DNA of 64,000 nucleotides from Lutibaculum sp963816555 (GCA_963816555.1 CAWFLD010000003.1:165954-229953), one strand, 5' to 3'; counted from the stretch's first letter, positions 52,655 through 63,843 are shown. The notes: generated from the sequence alone by a model not told the origin. Program-made: numbers and translations.

Positions 52655-55390
52655 ATGTTGCAGGACGCCAATGAGACGCTTGTCTGGCACAAGCTGGACG
52701 TGTCCGAGGTCGTGAGGGCGCAGCGGTCCGACCCGGGCGCCGGTCTCTCCGATGCGGAGGCAGCGCAGCGCCTCGCCGAAGTTGGGGCGAATCAGCTCCC
52801 GGAACCAAAAAGGGTCGGGCCGGTCAGGCGCTTTCTCGCCCAGTTCAATAGTCTGCTGATCTACGTGCTGATGGCTGCCAGTGCGGTGACGGTGCTGCTG
52901 GGCCACTTCATCGACGGCGCCGTGATCTTCGCCGTCGTGCTGGTCAACGCGGCCATCGGTTTCGTCCAGGAGGGCAAAGCCGAGCGGGCGCTTGAGGCGA
53001 TCCGCCACATGCTGGCGCCCTCGGCCACGGTGCTGCGCAATGGTCACCGCCGCTCGATGCCCGGCGAAGAGCTGGTTCCGGGCGACATCGTGCTGTTGGA
53101 AGCCGGCGACAGGGTGCCGGCCGACCTTCGCCTCGTTCAGACCAAGGGCCTGAAGGTGGAGGAGGCGGCGCTGACGGGCGAGTCCCTTCCCGTGGGGAAA
53201 TCGACCGAACCGGTGGCGGAGAGCTGCACCCTCGGCGACCGGCGGGGAATGGCCTATAGCGGCACGCTTGTCGCGGCCGGGCATGGCCGGGGCCTCGTGG
53301 TGGCGACCGGCAGCGCCACCGAGATCGGGCGCGTCAGCGGGCTCGTCTCCGGGGTAGAAGCGCAGCCGACACCACTCGTGCGCCAGATGGGCGTCTTCGC
53401 GCGCTGGTTGACGCTCTTCATCCTCGCAGCCGCCGCCACGATCCTGCTGTTTGGTACCTGGCTCGGCGGGTACGACTTCGCAGCGCTCTTCATGATCGTC
53501 GTCGGCCTGTCGGTCGCGGCCATTCCTGAGGGGCTCCCGGCAATCCTGACCGTGACCCTCGCGATAGGCGTGCAGGGCATGGCGCGGCGCAATGCCATCG
53601 TCCGCCGCCTGCCGGCAATCGAGGCCCTGGGCTCGGTCACCATCATCTGTTCGGACAAGACCGGGACGCTCACGAAGAACGAAATGACGGTTGCCTCCGT
53701 CGCGCTTGCCGAGGCCGAACTCTCGGTCAGCGGTGTCGGCTACGACCCGCATGGCGGTTTCCTGCTCGGAGAGCGAGAGGTCGAGCCGGAGGAGATCACC
53801 AACCTGCGCGAGACAGCAAGGGGGGTTGCGCTCTGCAACGACGCGGCTCTCCATTCGGGCGAGGGCGGGACCAGCGTCGAGGGAGACCCTATGGAAGGCG
53901 CGCTGCTGACGGCGGCCGTCAAATCGGGTCTCGATCTGACCTATCTGCGCGAGGCGTGGCCCCGGGTCGATGTCATACCCTTCGACGCCCAGCACCGCTT
54001 CATGGCGACCCTCCACCACGACCACGAGGGAAACGCGATGGCTTACGTGAAGGGGGCTCCGGAAAGCCTGCTGGCCATGGCGGTGAAAGAGCGCACGGCT
54101 GACGGAGACCGGCCGCTCGATGTCGCTGCATGGCACCGGCGGATCGATGAATTGACCGCCCGCGGACACCGCGTCCTCGCCGTGGCAGTCAAGCCGATGC
54201 CGTGGCGCACGCATGAACTGCAGTTCGCTGACGTCGGGACGGACCTCGTTCTTCTCGGTCTCTTCGGGCTGATCGACCCTCCACGTGAAGAGGCGATCGC
54301 CGCAGTCGCCGAATGCCACGAGGCCGGGATCGGCGTGAAGATGATCACGGGCGATCACGCCGGCACGGCACAGGCGATCGCTCGTCAACTCGGGCTACGG
54401 CGAACGGACTCGGTGGTAACCGGCGCAGAGATCGAGGGCCTCGACGACCAGGCCCTCATCCGGCGTGCGATGGAAGCGGACATCTTCGCCCGCACGTCGC
54501 CTGAGCATAAGCTGCGGCTGTTGCAGGCGTTGCAAGCTGGGGGGCAGGTGGCCGCCATGACGGGCGACGGCGTCAACGATGCGCCTGCATTGAAGCGTGC
54601 GGATGTCGGCATTGCCATGGGCCGTCGCGGGTCGGAGGCGGCGAAGGAAGCCGCCGAGATCGTGCTCGCCGACGACAACTTCGCGACAATCGCCGCCGCG
54701 GTCAGGGCGGGTCGGACGGTCTACGACAACCTGAAGAAGGCCATCCTGTTTCTGTTGCCGGTCAACGGTGGCGAGTCGGTCGCACTCGTCCTCGCCATTC
54801 TGCTCGGCATCGCACTGCCGATCGCGCCGGTGCAGATCCTGTGGGTCAACATGGTGAGCTCGGTCGGTCTCGCGATGGCCCTGGCATTCGAGCCGCCGGA
54901 GCCGCAGGTCATGCGCCGCCCGCCGCGGGCGCCCGGGGAGCCGATTCTCTCACGCCTCCTCATCTGGCGCATCGTCTTCGTCTCGAGCCTGTTCGCCGCC
55001 GGCATCTTCGGTGGCTATGAACTGGCTCTGGTTCAGGGGGCCGATGTCGAGACGGCGCGCACGGTGTCCGTCAACACTCTGGTGGCGATGGAGATCTTCT
55101 ATCTCTTCAACGTTCGGTACCTGCATGGTGCGTCACTTACCTGGGCCGGGATGCAAGGTACCCGCCCGGTTCTGATCGCGGTCGGCGGCGTGGTGCTCCT
55201 GCAGTTGGCCTTCAGCTATGCGCCGTTCATGCATTTCGTCTTCGAGAGCCGGCCGATCCCGCTGGCGCTGGGGCTGCAGGCAGCCGCCACCGGTATCCTG
55301 GTGTTCCTCGTGGTCGAAGCCGAGAAGCTGCTGATGCGGAGGTTCAGTCGCGGTACCGTTGCCGCCAGAACAGCTAGATCCGCTCCCTAG
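52655..55390 (+). CDS. Cation-transporting P-type ATPase (P2-type, Ca2+-ATPase-like)
   Basis: 911-residue membrane pump. N-terminal cation ATPase domain; actuator TGES in EEAALTGESLPVGK; M4 motif AAIPEGLPAILTV; phosphorylation site CSDKTGTLTKNEMT; hinge TGDGVNDAPALKRAD; C-terminal six-helix block. The PEGLP motif and M5 NGGE keep SERCA-type ligands, but the M6 sequence is LWVNMVSSVGLAM, with Ser where SERCA has the key Asp of NxxTDG. The transported ion is therefore uncertain. Good ribosome site (GAGAGGAAGG). It follows the glgX-like gene by 48 bp. Confidence 0.92.
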   Translation: MLQDANETLVWHKLDVSEVVRAQRSDPGAGLSDAEAAQRLAEVGANQLPEPKRVGPVRRFLAQFNSLLIYVLMAASAVTVLLGHFIDGAVIFAVVLVNAAIGFVQEGKAERALEAIRHMLAPSATVLRNGHRRSMPGEELVPGDIVLLEAGDRVPADLRLVQTKGLKVEEAALTGESLPVGKSTEPVAESCTLGDRRGMAYSGTLVAAGHGRGLVVATGSATEIGRVSGLVSGVEAQPTPLVRQMGVFARWLTLFILAAAATILLFGTWLGGYDFAALFMIVVGLSVAAIPEGLPAILTVTLAIGVQGMARRNAIVRRLPAIEALGSVTIICSDKTGTLTKNEMTVASVALAEAELSVSGVGYDPHGGFLLGEREVEPEEITNLRETARGVALCNDAALHSGEGGTSVEGDPMEGALLTAAVKSGLDLTYLREAWPRVDVIPFDAQHRFMATLHHDHEGNAMAYVKGAPESLLAMAVKERTADGDRPLDVAAWHRRIDELTARGHRVLAVAVKPMPWRTHELQFADVGTDLVLLGLFGLIDPPREEAIAAVAECHEAGIGVKMITGDHAGTAQAIARQLGLRRTDSVVTGAEIEGLDDQALIRRAMEADIFARTSPEHKLRLLQALQAGGQVAAMTGDGVNDAPALKRADVGIAMGRRGSEAAKEAAEIVLADDNFATIAAAVRAGRTVYDNLKKAILFLLPVNGGESVALVLAILLGIALPIAPVQILWVNMVSSVGLAMALAFEPPEPQVMRRPPRAPGEPILSRLLIWRIVFVSSLFAAGIFGGYELALVQGADVETARTVSVNTLVAMEIFYLFNVRYLHGASLTWAGMQGTRPVLIAVGGVVLLQLAFSYAPFMHFVFESRPIPLALGLQAAATGILVFLVVEAEKLLMRRFSRGTVAARTARSAP

Positions 55391-55552
55391 CGGGAGGCCA
55401 CCGCTCTGCGTCACCCAGCTTTGGTCATCGTTCGCCAATGAGTTGATGCGGGACTTGGAGTCGAAGGCCGGTCGGGAGCAAGCGAGCCCAAATACTAGAC
55501 ATTCCAGCGCGGCCGGCGTGATCGGTTGAAGCATCAATTGCGTCGGCTGGCT

Positions 55553-56848
55553 TCACTCCTCCGGCGTGTCATGCCGCCGGGCAAGCACCTTGTCGATCCG
55601 CCGGCCGTCGAGGTCCATGACCTCCAGCTCCCAGCCGCACCACTCGATGCTCTCGCCCGGGGTCGGAATGTGCTCGAGGTGTTCAATGATCAGTCCAGCC
55701 AGGGTGGCGTAGCCGGCCTCCGGGTCGACAGGCACATCGAGAATGCTCTCGATCCTGTCGATCGCCATACGGCCTTCGAGCAGCCACGATCCATCGTTTC
55801 TCTGAACTGCTTCGGGCTCGCCCTTCCCGGTGCGCTCGGGCAGGTCGCCGGCTATCGCGGTCAGGATGTCGGTTGGCGTGACCACGCCCTCGAAGGCGCC
55901 GTACTCGTCGACAACCACTGCCATGTGGACGGTCGTCGTCCTGAACAGCTCGAGCAGCTTCAGCACCGGCACGTTCTCGCTGAGATAGAGCGGCTGCCTG
56001 ACGGCCGCCTCGACGTCCTGCGCCGTGACCGGGGGCGGCAAACGCAGCAGATCCTTCACATGCACGACCCCGATGAGGTCATCGATGTCGCCTCGGCTCA
56101 CGGGAAAGCGGGAATGGCCGCTCGCACGGATCTCTTCCAGCATCGTCTCGACCGGGTCCTCCATCGAGAGCCAGACGGTATCCGGGCGCGGCACCATGAT
56201 CGATCTCACGGGTCGGTCCGCCAGGCGGAGCACACCGTTTATCATGTCGCGCTCCGCGGGAACGAAGACCCCCGTCTCGGCGCCTTCCGCGATCAGCGCC
56301 TTCACCTCCTCCTCGGAGACATTGCTGCCCTCCCGCGGGCGCACGCGCATGACGCGGAGGATCGCCTCGGTCGACACCCGTAGGAACCAGACGAGGGGCG
56401 TGCCGAGGAGCGCAACGAACATCATCGGCGGCGCCGCGACCGAGGCGATCCTCTCGGCGTTGCTCAGCGCGATCCGTTTCGGCACCAGCTCTCCCACGAT
56501 CAGCGAGAGGTAGGTGATCGCGACGACGACGATTGCGAAGGCCATCTCGTCCGCGGTGCCCGTAGGTACTCGCAAGTCCTGCAGAATGGCCCCCAGGGGC
56601 TTGGCGAAGGCGGTGCCGCCATAGGCGCCGGCGAAGATGCCGACGAGGGTGATGCCGATCTGAACGCTCGACAGTAGGCGCGTCGGATCCTCCGCAAGCT
56701 TCAGCGCGGTCCGGGCTCCCCGGTTGCCGGCCTCGGCCATTCGTTCGAGCCGCACCTTGCGCGCGGATACGAGCGCCAATTCGGCCATGGCGAAGAAGCC
56801 GTTCAACAGTATGAGGACAGCGACGATGATCAACTGCCAAAGAAGCAT
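55553..56848 (-). CDS. CNNM/CorC-HlyC family membrane protein with CBS domains
   Basis: 431 residues: an N-terminal DUF21 membrane domain (about 1-190: LILLNGFFAMAELALVSARK, SLLVGELVPKRIAL-like stretch), two CBS domains (IMVPRPDTVWLS; VVVDEYGAFEGVVTPTDI) and a CorC_HlyC C-terminal domain (about 345-425, GYATLAGLIIEHLEHIP). Proteins of this family act in magnesium or other cation efflux and resistance. The Met at 56848 begins the first membrane helix with GAGAGGG upstream. Convergent with the P-type ATPase, suggesting a shared theme of cation balance. Confidence 0.92.
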   Translation of the reverse strand: MLLWQLIIVAVLILLNGFFAMAELALVSARKVRLERMAEAGNRGARTALKLAEDPTRLLSSVQIGITLVGIFAGAYGGTAFAKPLGAILQDLRVPTGTADEMAFAIVVVAITYLSLIVGELVPKRIALSNAERIASVAAPPMMFVALLGTPLVWFLRVSTEAILRVMRVRPREGSNVSEEEVKALIAEGAETGVFVPAERDMINGVLRLADRPVRSIMVPRPDTVWLSMEDPVETMLEEIRASGHSRFPVSRGDIDDLIGVVHVKDLLRLPPPVTAQDVEAAVRQPLYLSENVPVLKLLELFRTTTVHMAVVVDEYGAFEGVVTPTDILTAIAGDLPERTGKGEPEAVQRNDGSWLLEGRMAIDRIESILDVPVDPEAGYATLAGLIIEHLEHIPTPGESIEWCGWELEVMDLDGRRIDKVLARRHDTPEE

Positions 56849-57091
56849 CCAGCGCCCTCTCTCGCGGCTCCTCTTGGACTCGCATGCCTCGCTGTCGGAT
56901 GGGCGAGTGCGCGACACTCCATACGCATCCAACGTGGCGAAGCGGTAGGTGAAAAGATCACGATGGGCGCGCATAGACTCCGTGCCCGCGCCGCATGCTG
57001 GCCATGGCCATGGTCCTTCTCAGGCTCGGTCCTGGCAGGATCGACGGCTCTTCGCCACCGGATGGATCATGCCTCTGCTCGAACGGTCCTC

Positions 57092-57964
57092 TCAGAAGGT
57101 CTCGAGCGGCTGGCGGACCGATTCGACGACCCTCGGCACAACTAGCAGGTCCCTCGTCCCACGGCGAAGCAGCGCCGAGCTGACGCTGCCGAGAAGCCCG
57201 CGCAGCAAGCCACGCCGCGCGTGCGTCGAGACGACGATCAGGTCGCAGTTCTCGCGCTCCGCCGTCTCCCGGACGAGGGTTTCCGGGTCGCCCTCGAGCA
57301 CGCGCAGCCTGGCCCGCTGGGCCACCTCCGGATCAAGCGTCTCGTACAGGCGCTCAGCGAGTCCTTCGACCATCTCCCCCCGATAAGCGTCGATCTCTTC
57401 GCGCGAAGATCCCGCATATCCCATCAGGCCGGAAGCGAGCGCGTCGAAGGCGTGCAGGATGACCAGGTCACCGGGACGCTCCTCTCCCCAGGCGTCGAGC
57501 ACCCGGACGAGATCCATCGCCTCGCCGCTTTCTACGCCGGCGAGCGCCCGGAGATAGGACTGGGTGCCCGGCAGCCGCGCGATGAGGATCGGGATCGAGG
57601 ACAGCCTGACGAGGCGCTCCACCGTCGTGTCTCGGAAGATGTCACGGATGGTGCTGTGACGGTGGTCGCCGGCGACGATCAGATCTGCTCCCGCGGCACG
57701 GGCCGCTTCGTGGAGAGCGACATATATGTCGCCGGCGATCACGCTGTGACGCACTGGAAGCGAGTCCGCGCGCGCGGCCGTGTCGGCAGAGAGATATTCC
57801 TCCGCCTCCGCCACGAGCTTCTCGACGATCGCTTGCGGCTGATCGTCATCGACGACGTGCAGGACGAGCAGTTCGGCACCGGCTCCCCTGGCGATCGTCG
57901 CGGCACGGTCGACCGCCTTCTCGCCCCGCTTCGACAGGTCCGTCACCGCGACGATCAGCTTCAT
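57092..57964 (-). CDS. Tandem universal stress protein (UspA x2)
   Basis: 290 residues made of two Usp domains. The first (1-135) starts MKLIVAVTDLSKRGEKAVDR; its ATP-loop is degenerate (DHRHSTIRDIFRDTTVERL). The second (about 155-285) ends with the better G-x2-G-type loop GLLRGLLGSVSSALL and RDLLVVP. Its ATG overlaps the stop of the CPA2 antiporter gene (ATGA at 57961-57964), so the two are co-translated; Usp domains are known partners or extensions of such antiporters and may regulate them by nucleotide. Confidence 0.92.
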   Translation of the reverse strand: MKLIVAVTDLSKRGEKAVDRAATIARGAGAELLVLHVVDDDQPQAIVEKLVAEAEEYLSADTAARADSLPVRHSVIAGDIYVALHEAARAAGADLIVAGDHRHSTIRDIFRDTTVERLVRLSSIPILIARLPGTQSYLRALAGVESGEAMDLVRVLDAWGEERPGDLVILHAFDALASGLMGYAGSSREEIDAYRGEMVEGLAERLYETLDPEVAQRARLRVLEGDPETLVRETAERENCDLIVVSTHARRGLLRGLLGSVSSALLRRGTRDLLVVPRVVESVRQPLETF

Positions 57965-59662
57965 GCGACCTCTCCCTCTTTCTGATTGTCGACGTCCACC
58001 ACGTCTGCCTCCAGGTCGGCGATTTCCTTCACCGCCGCGCTCGCAGCCGCGACGAAGGGATAGAGGACAAGGTCGACGCCGCCCTCGCCAAGACGCCGGC
58101 CTTCGGCCTCGTCGCGGGCCGTGATCGCAATCCGCCCATTGAACCGGTGGCTGCGCAGCGCGGCAAGGAGGCCGCTGCGGGCATCCGTCTCCGACAGAAG
58201 AAGGGTCCCGTAGGGAACGGCCATCACGATCCAGCGCGCCTGTCCGAGCGGGAGGTCGTTCCAGAACTCCTGCTCCGTCGCGTCCCCGAACCGGACGTGG
58301 TAGCCTTTGCGCCTCCACGCCCGCACGGCCTGCGGGTCGGCATCGATGCCGAGCACCTGAAGCCCCGCGTCTTCGAGCTTGACGAGCAGTTCGCCACCAA
58401 ACCGCCCGAGACCGAACAGGATGACGTCTGTCGGGCGAGCGCCAGTGCTTTCGCCGGGCCCCTCCGGCCGCCGGCCGAAATCGAAGGGGGCGAGCAGTGG
58501 CCTGGCCCACCGGTAGAGGGCTTGCGAATAGGTGATCATGTAGACGGACGTCGCGATCGTGACGAGGCCGACGAGCGTCACGAGACCGACCGCCGACTGG
58601 TCCACGTGCCCGAGGCTCACCCCCATCGCGATGAAGATGAGCGAGAACTCGGAGATCTGCGCGACCGTGAGGCCGGCGAGGAAGCCCGTGCGCGCGCGGT
58701 AGCCCATCCAGGCCATGATCCCGACGACGATCAGCGGATTGCCGATCAGCACGAAGAGCGAGAAGACCGCCGCGCTGCCGAGGTGAGAGCCGAGCGTCGA
58801 GAGGTCGAGCGCCGCGCCGATCGACAGGAAGAAGAAGAGAAGCAGGAAGTCCCTGAGCGAGGCCAGCCGCGCGGAGATCATGTCGCGATGCGCCGTCGAG
58901 CCGAGGGAGACGCCGGCGACGAGGCCTCCGAGCTCCTTGCCGAGGCCGGCGGCATCGGCGACCGACGGCGGCGGCGGCGGCCCACCCGATGCCGAAGATG
59001 ACGAGCAGTTCCGGCGTCCGCGCCAGCCGCTCCACCAGCGGGTCCGCCAGTAGCGGACGAACAGGATCAGGAAGACGACCGCGGCGACGAGGGCGCTGAG
59101 CGTCCGGAGCGAGCGATGCCGCGCCACCTTCTTCCGCGCCGATGCCGAAGGTCGACAGCGCGACCATCGCGACGACCACGAAGATGTCCTGCACGATGAG
59201 GAAGCCGAGCGCGATCTGGCCGTGCAGCGTATCGAGCTCGCGCTTGTCTGTCAGGAGCTTCACGATGATGATCGTGGAGGAGAAGGTCAGCGCCACCGCA
59301 ACGTAGAGGCTCGTGACCGCGTCGAAGCCCAGTGCGAGGCCGATCAGGAAACCTGCGACCGAGGTAAAGACGACCTGTCCGAGTCCCGTCGCCACGGCAA
59401 CCGGACCGAGGGTGCGCACGAGCCGCCAGTCAAGCTTGAGGCCGACCAGGAAGAGAAGCAAGGCAATGCCGAGTTCGGCCAGGAAGTGGATCTGCTCCTC
59501 GGTTCCCGATCCTCGATCGAAGAGCGTCCCGGCGAGGATGCCGATCGCGATGAAGCTCACGATGACGGGCTGGCGCAGCGCCGCGCCGGCTACGCCAAGG
59601 GCAGCGGCACCCAGTAGCAGCCAGGCGATCTCCTGAAAGATCAGATCCGCCCCCGCTAGCAT
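57961..59662 (-). pseudogene. CPA2 family monovalent cation:proton antiporter (KefB/C-like), three frameshifts
   Basis: About 565 residues if repaired. N-terminal part (start 59662) has the antiporter membrane core: VIVSFIAIGILAGTLFDRG, GLKLDWRLVRTLGPVA, TFSSTIIIVKLLTDKREL. The middle (LRTLSALVAAVVFLILFVRY, then LARTPELLVIFGIGWAAA) and the rest (LGKELGGLVAGVSLGSTAHR) alternate between two frames. Junctions are near 59125 (extra base), 59055 (missing base) and 58975 (in a GCC run). The C-terminus is an RCK/TrkA-N nucleotide-binding domain (VILFGLGRFGGELL). It likely exports K+ or Na+ against protons. Coupled to the Usp gene. Confidence 0.85.
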
Positions 59663-59910
59663 GTCCCGCGCGCACCGATCGGGGATAGACGGTGGGGCAG
59701 AACGTCTGCCCGGGTGAGGAAGACCGCTTGGCGGAATGAGTTGAGTGAACCAGGACCTGGAGGTGCCGACCGAGGCCGTGGCTGTGGCGCGGCGCGTGGG
59801 TTTGACGCGCATCAATGACCGCGAGGCGTGCCCCCACGACCCTCCCACTGGGAGCGAGACGCCGCTGCCATGGCAACTGCGGTGCCACTTCCACGGGTCA
59901 AGAAGCGAGG

Positions 59911-60516
<606 letters not shown>

Positions 60517-60944
60517 CGCGGCCTGAAGAAGGTTCGTCTCGCGCTGCCGGTTCTGCGGACACCGAGACAGGGTGTTTCACTGAGCGGAGGTTGCATCCTC
60601 CGGAACGGGAGGGACGACCGGTTCCGAAATCCTGCTCGCCCACAACTGCCAGTCCGTTCGCGGCCAGGTGCGGTCGTTCCGGATCACGCTCATGTCGGCC
60701 GGGAGCGGCGATGGAAATTATTTCCGCTGCCGTCCCCTCAGGCCTGCAGGCAATGCGGCCTGTGCCCCTTCGATCCCGCGGCTACCGCCACCGCTTCCGC
60801 GGGACAGGGCTCAGGATCTCCTTCTGCTGGCAGCTGTTGACAGCAGCGCGTGTGGCTATTCGTCCACATCGTCCCTAAGGCTACCAAGGTCGATCCGCGG
60901 CTTGTGCTCCTGCTGCTCGACCTCGGCCGGATAGTAGGTTTCCG
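60517..60944. other. Stretch without a supportable gene
   Basis: About 430 bases between the crystallin-like gene and the integrase remnant. Open frames on both strands show no family resemblance or ribosome site. Confidence 0.45.
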
Positions 60945-61410
60945 CTAGGTGTCGAAGTTCCTCTTCGGGGCAAGGGCGGCCATAATTTCCGGTAGCACCC
61001 CGTGCTTGCGAAGGAAGGCCTCCTCGCCCTCAAGACGTTCCTGCATTTCCACCTTGGCCAGCTCGCGCTCCTCGTGCGACGTCGGCGGCGCCTCCCGCAG
61101 GCGGCGCACCCGTTCTCCCATCCGTCGCCTCAGGTTCGAGACCCTCTGAGCCTCCTCATGGCTACGCATCAGGCGATCAAACTCGGCGAGGACCGCTTCG
61201 CTCCAGACGACCAGTCCCCGGAACTTCAGTGGCATGCGCTGGCTCTTGTTGTAGTGGTCGCGCGTGACCACTGCCTCCCGGCCGGAAGGTTCCTCGCCGT
61301 CGGGCGCGTGGTCGAGGATCGCGCTCGCGGTCGATGCGGGGAGCTGGGTGTCGGCAAGATATCCGGCGAGGCTGTCTCGCAACTCGTGCAGAGTGAAATG
61401 GGGGTGCGGA
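60945..61410 (-). pseudogene. C-terminal part of a tyrosine integrase, cut by IS21
   Basis: About 155 residues of catalytic domain: FTLHELRDSLAGYLADTQL with the catalytic HxLR, SAILDHAPDGEE with the second His, and VTRDHYNKSQRMPLKFRGL with the Tyr nucleophile (DHYNKSQR). A long charged helical tail follows (VSNLRRRMGERVRRLRE ...). It matches the end of phage/island integrases of the P4 or phage type. Upstream the coding sequence stops at the terminal repeats of the IS21-like element; the N-terminal half should lie beyond that element, outside the window. The intact gene is a good candidate for the enzyme that inserted this region at tRNA-Arg. Confidence 0.8.
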
Positions 61411-61411
61411 T

Positions 61412-61500
61412 TTCCGACGAAGCCGTCCACCTGTTCCGATCCGAAGCCGTCCAGGCATTCCGATCTGAAGCCGTCCACCGTTCCAGGACGAAGCCGTCCA
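61412..61500. repeat. IS21 left-end multiple terminal repeats
   Basis: Four units at 61412, 61434, 61459 and 61481, each about 18-20 bp (TTCCGA...GAAGCCGTCCA), spaced 22-25 bp. Multiple short repeats at the tips are the transposase-binding sites of IS21 elements. Confidence 0.85.
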
Positions 61501-61555
61501 TTTGGTGGCGCTTTCCGGGCCGGTTTCATCATCGTGAGCGGAAGGTCCCGCTGTT

Positions 61556-62295
61556 TCAAGCGTCGATGTCGGGGGCGCTTTTTTCTCAGGCTTTCGCCGC
61601 TCAGATCGATCGGTAGGCGTTGTGGACGATGCGATCGAGGATGGCGTCGGCGAGGGTGGGTGTCGGCGATGATTTCGTACCATCGCTCGACGGGCAGTTG
61701 GCTGGTCATCAGCAGGGAGCCGGCATCGTATCGGTCTTCGATGATTTCCAGGAGGTCGCGGCGCTGATCGGGAGAGCGGTTCCGGCCCCCAGTCGTCGAG
61801 GATGAGCAGCTTGGCGCGGGCGACGGCCTTGAGGAGGCGGCCATATCGGCCGTCGTTGCGGGCGAGTTCGAGGGCGGCGAACAGCCGGGGGACGCGATGG
61901 TAGAGGACGGAGATGTCGTGGCGGCAGGCCTCATGGCCGAGGGCGCAGGCGAGCCAACTCTTGCCGACGCCGCAGGGGCCGGTGATGAGGAGATTGTGGC
62001 GTTCCCGGATCCAGTCGCCGCTTGCCAGCTTGAGGAAGAGGGCGCGGTCGAGGCCGCGGGCGGCGCGGAAGTCGATATCCTCGACGCTGGCGGGATGGCG
62101 CAACCTGGCGGCTTTGGCGCGCGCCTCGAAGCGCTTCTGGCGGCGCGCGGTCACCTCCTGATCGAGCAGGAGCCCCAGCCAATCGGCATGGCCGAGGGCC
62201 TGGGCCTCGGGATTGTCGTCGAGGGCGGCGAAGCCCTTGGCCATGCCGTCGAGGCCGAGGGTCTGCAAGAGGTCGAGGGTCGGATGCTTCAACAT
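61556..62295 (-). pseudogene. istB: IS21 helper ATPase IstB, three or more frameshifts
   Basis: About 246 residues if repaired. The first two thirds are in one frame: MLKHPTLDLLQTLGLDGMAK, Walker A GPCGVGKSWLAC, Walker B KLLILDDWGPEPL. The end is scattered over three frames: PDQRRDLLEIIEDRYDAGSL and TSQLPVERWYEIIAD; then TLADAILDRIVHNAYR; then IDLSGESLRKK and a probable finish DIDA. Junctions near 61785, 61665 and 61622. It follows istA by 13 bp with GGAGAG before its ATG. DnaA-like AAA+ helper of transposition. Confidence 0.85.
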
Positions 62296-62308
62296 GCGAG
62301 GTCTCTCC

Positions 62309-63843
62309 TTAATGGAAGTAGCGGGGGCCGCGGAGGTTGGTGGTCGAGGATCGGCGTATCGGCCGGCTTGGCCGCCGGGCGGTCTCGGTGGGTGTCGAGG
62401 ATGGAGACGATGCTTTTGTAGTTGAGGGCGCCGATGGCCAGGGCCCGCTCGGCCACGGCCTCGACGCGCGCCTTGGGCAGGCCGCGCATATGCTTGAGGA
62501 CGCCCAGGCAGGTCCGGAAGCCCTGCTCGGGGTGGCGCCTGGTGGCCAGGATGGCGGTGATCAGCGCGGCGGTGTTCGGACCGATGGCCGGCCGCCCAGG
62601 ACCGGAAGCGGTCCGCCGTCCAACTGGCATAGCGGCGATGGGCGCTGGGCATGTGGTCGGGACGGTGCCGTGGGCGGCGCCGCGATATCGACGCATGTGG
62701 GCGGCGACGCGCTGGCCGCTGTGGAACATCTCGATCGTGCGTCGCTGACGCGCACATCGATCTGCTGGCTGATCAGGCCGTAGGGGACCGAGTAGAAAAA
62801 GCCTTCGACCTCGACATGGTAGTCGATGCCGACCCGGGCGAGGCGCCATTCGGCGAAGACGTAGTCCTCGGTCGGCAACGGCTGGAGGGCGGGCTTTCGA
62901 TCGCCTGGAACAGATCGTGGCGGCTGTCGCCCATGCGCCGCATGACGGCCTCGTTCAGCCGTTCCAGGACCTCTCGGATGGCGACGTTGGCCTCGGCGAT
63001 CGAGAAGAAGGTGCGGTTGCGCAAGCGGCCCAGGATGTAGCTCTGGGCGAAGCGCACCCCGGCCTCCACCTTGGCCTTGTCGCGGGGCTTGCGCGGCCGG
63101 GCCGGCAGCACGGCGAGATCGTAGTGGGCCGCCATCATCGCATAGCTGCGGTTGATCTCCGGATCGTAGAACGAGGCCTTGCTCACACCGCTCTTCAGGT
63201 TGTCCGGCACCACCGCCTGCGGCACCCCCTGGAAGAAGCGGAACATGCGGACGTGGGCGCCGATCCAGTCCGCCAACTGCTGGCTTCGGCTCGCCTCGGC
63301 GTAGGTGAAGTTCGAGGCGCCCAGCACGCCGACGAAGATCTCCGCCTCGCCGATCTCGCCGCTCAGCGGATCGACGATCGCCAGCTTCTTGCCGGAGTAG
63401 TCGACGAACACCTTGTCGCCGGCAACATGGTGCTGGCGCATGGTCGGCGACAGCCGGTGCTCGAACTCCCGGAACAGATCGCAGAACCGCGAGTAGCCAT
63501 AGCCGTCCGGATGGTCGGCGCGATATTCCTCCCACAGGATCGACAGGGTCACCCCCGGACGCTTCAGCTCCCGCGCCAGCTGCGCCCAGTCGGGCTCCGG
63601 CCGCCGGCGCTGGCCGACCTTGACGCCCGCCCGCGCGAACAGGCGCTCCTCGAGAACCGTCTCCGTCATCTCCGCCGGCAGCGGCCAGGAAAGGTCCGCC
63701 GCCGCGGCCCGCTTCAGCGCATCCTGCACGGTCGAGCGGGCAACCCCCACCGTGCGGCCGATCTCTCGAAGGCTCACGCCGTTCGCGTGAAGCCGCAACA
63801 CGCAACGCATCTTCCTCATGGTCAGCTCTCTCTTCGCCGGCAT
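62309..63843 (-). pseudogene. istA: IS21 transposase IstA, several frameshifts
   Basis: DDE transposase of about 510 residues if repaired. Intact first part: HTH in GVSLREIGRTVGVARSTVQ, then catalytic Asp in VFVDYSGKKLAIVD, second Asp in AVVPDNLKSGV, and Glu in DKAKVEAGVRFAQ. The remainder changes frame near 62900, 62755, 62660, 62590 and 62320: ALQPLPTEDYVFAEWRLARV, IEMFHSGQRVAAHMRRY, DHMPSAHRRYASWTADRF, NTAALITAILATRRHPEQGF and finally LRGPRYFH with TAA. Start 63843 or 63861. Confidence 0.85.

Noticed and set aside
61412..61500. Regularly spaced repeats resembling a short CRISPR array
   Set aside because: Units are only 18-20 bp with 2-5 bp between them, recur inverted at the other end, and flank istA/istB: IS21 terminal repeats.
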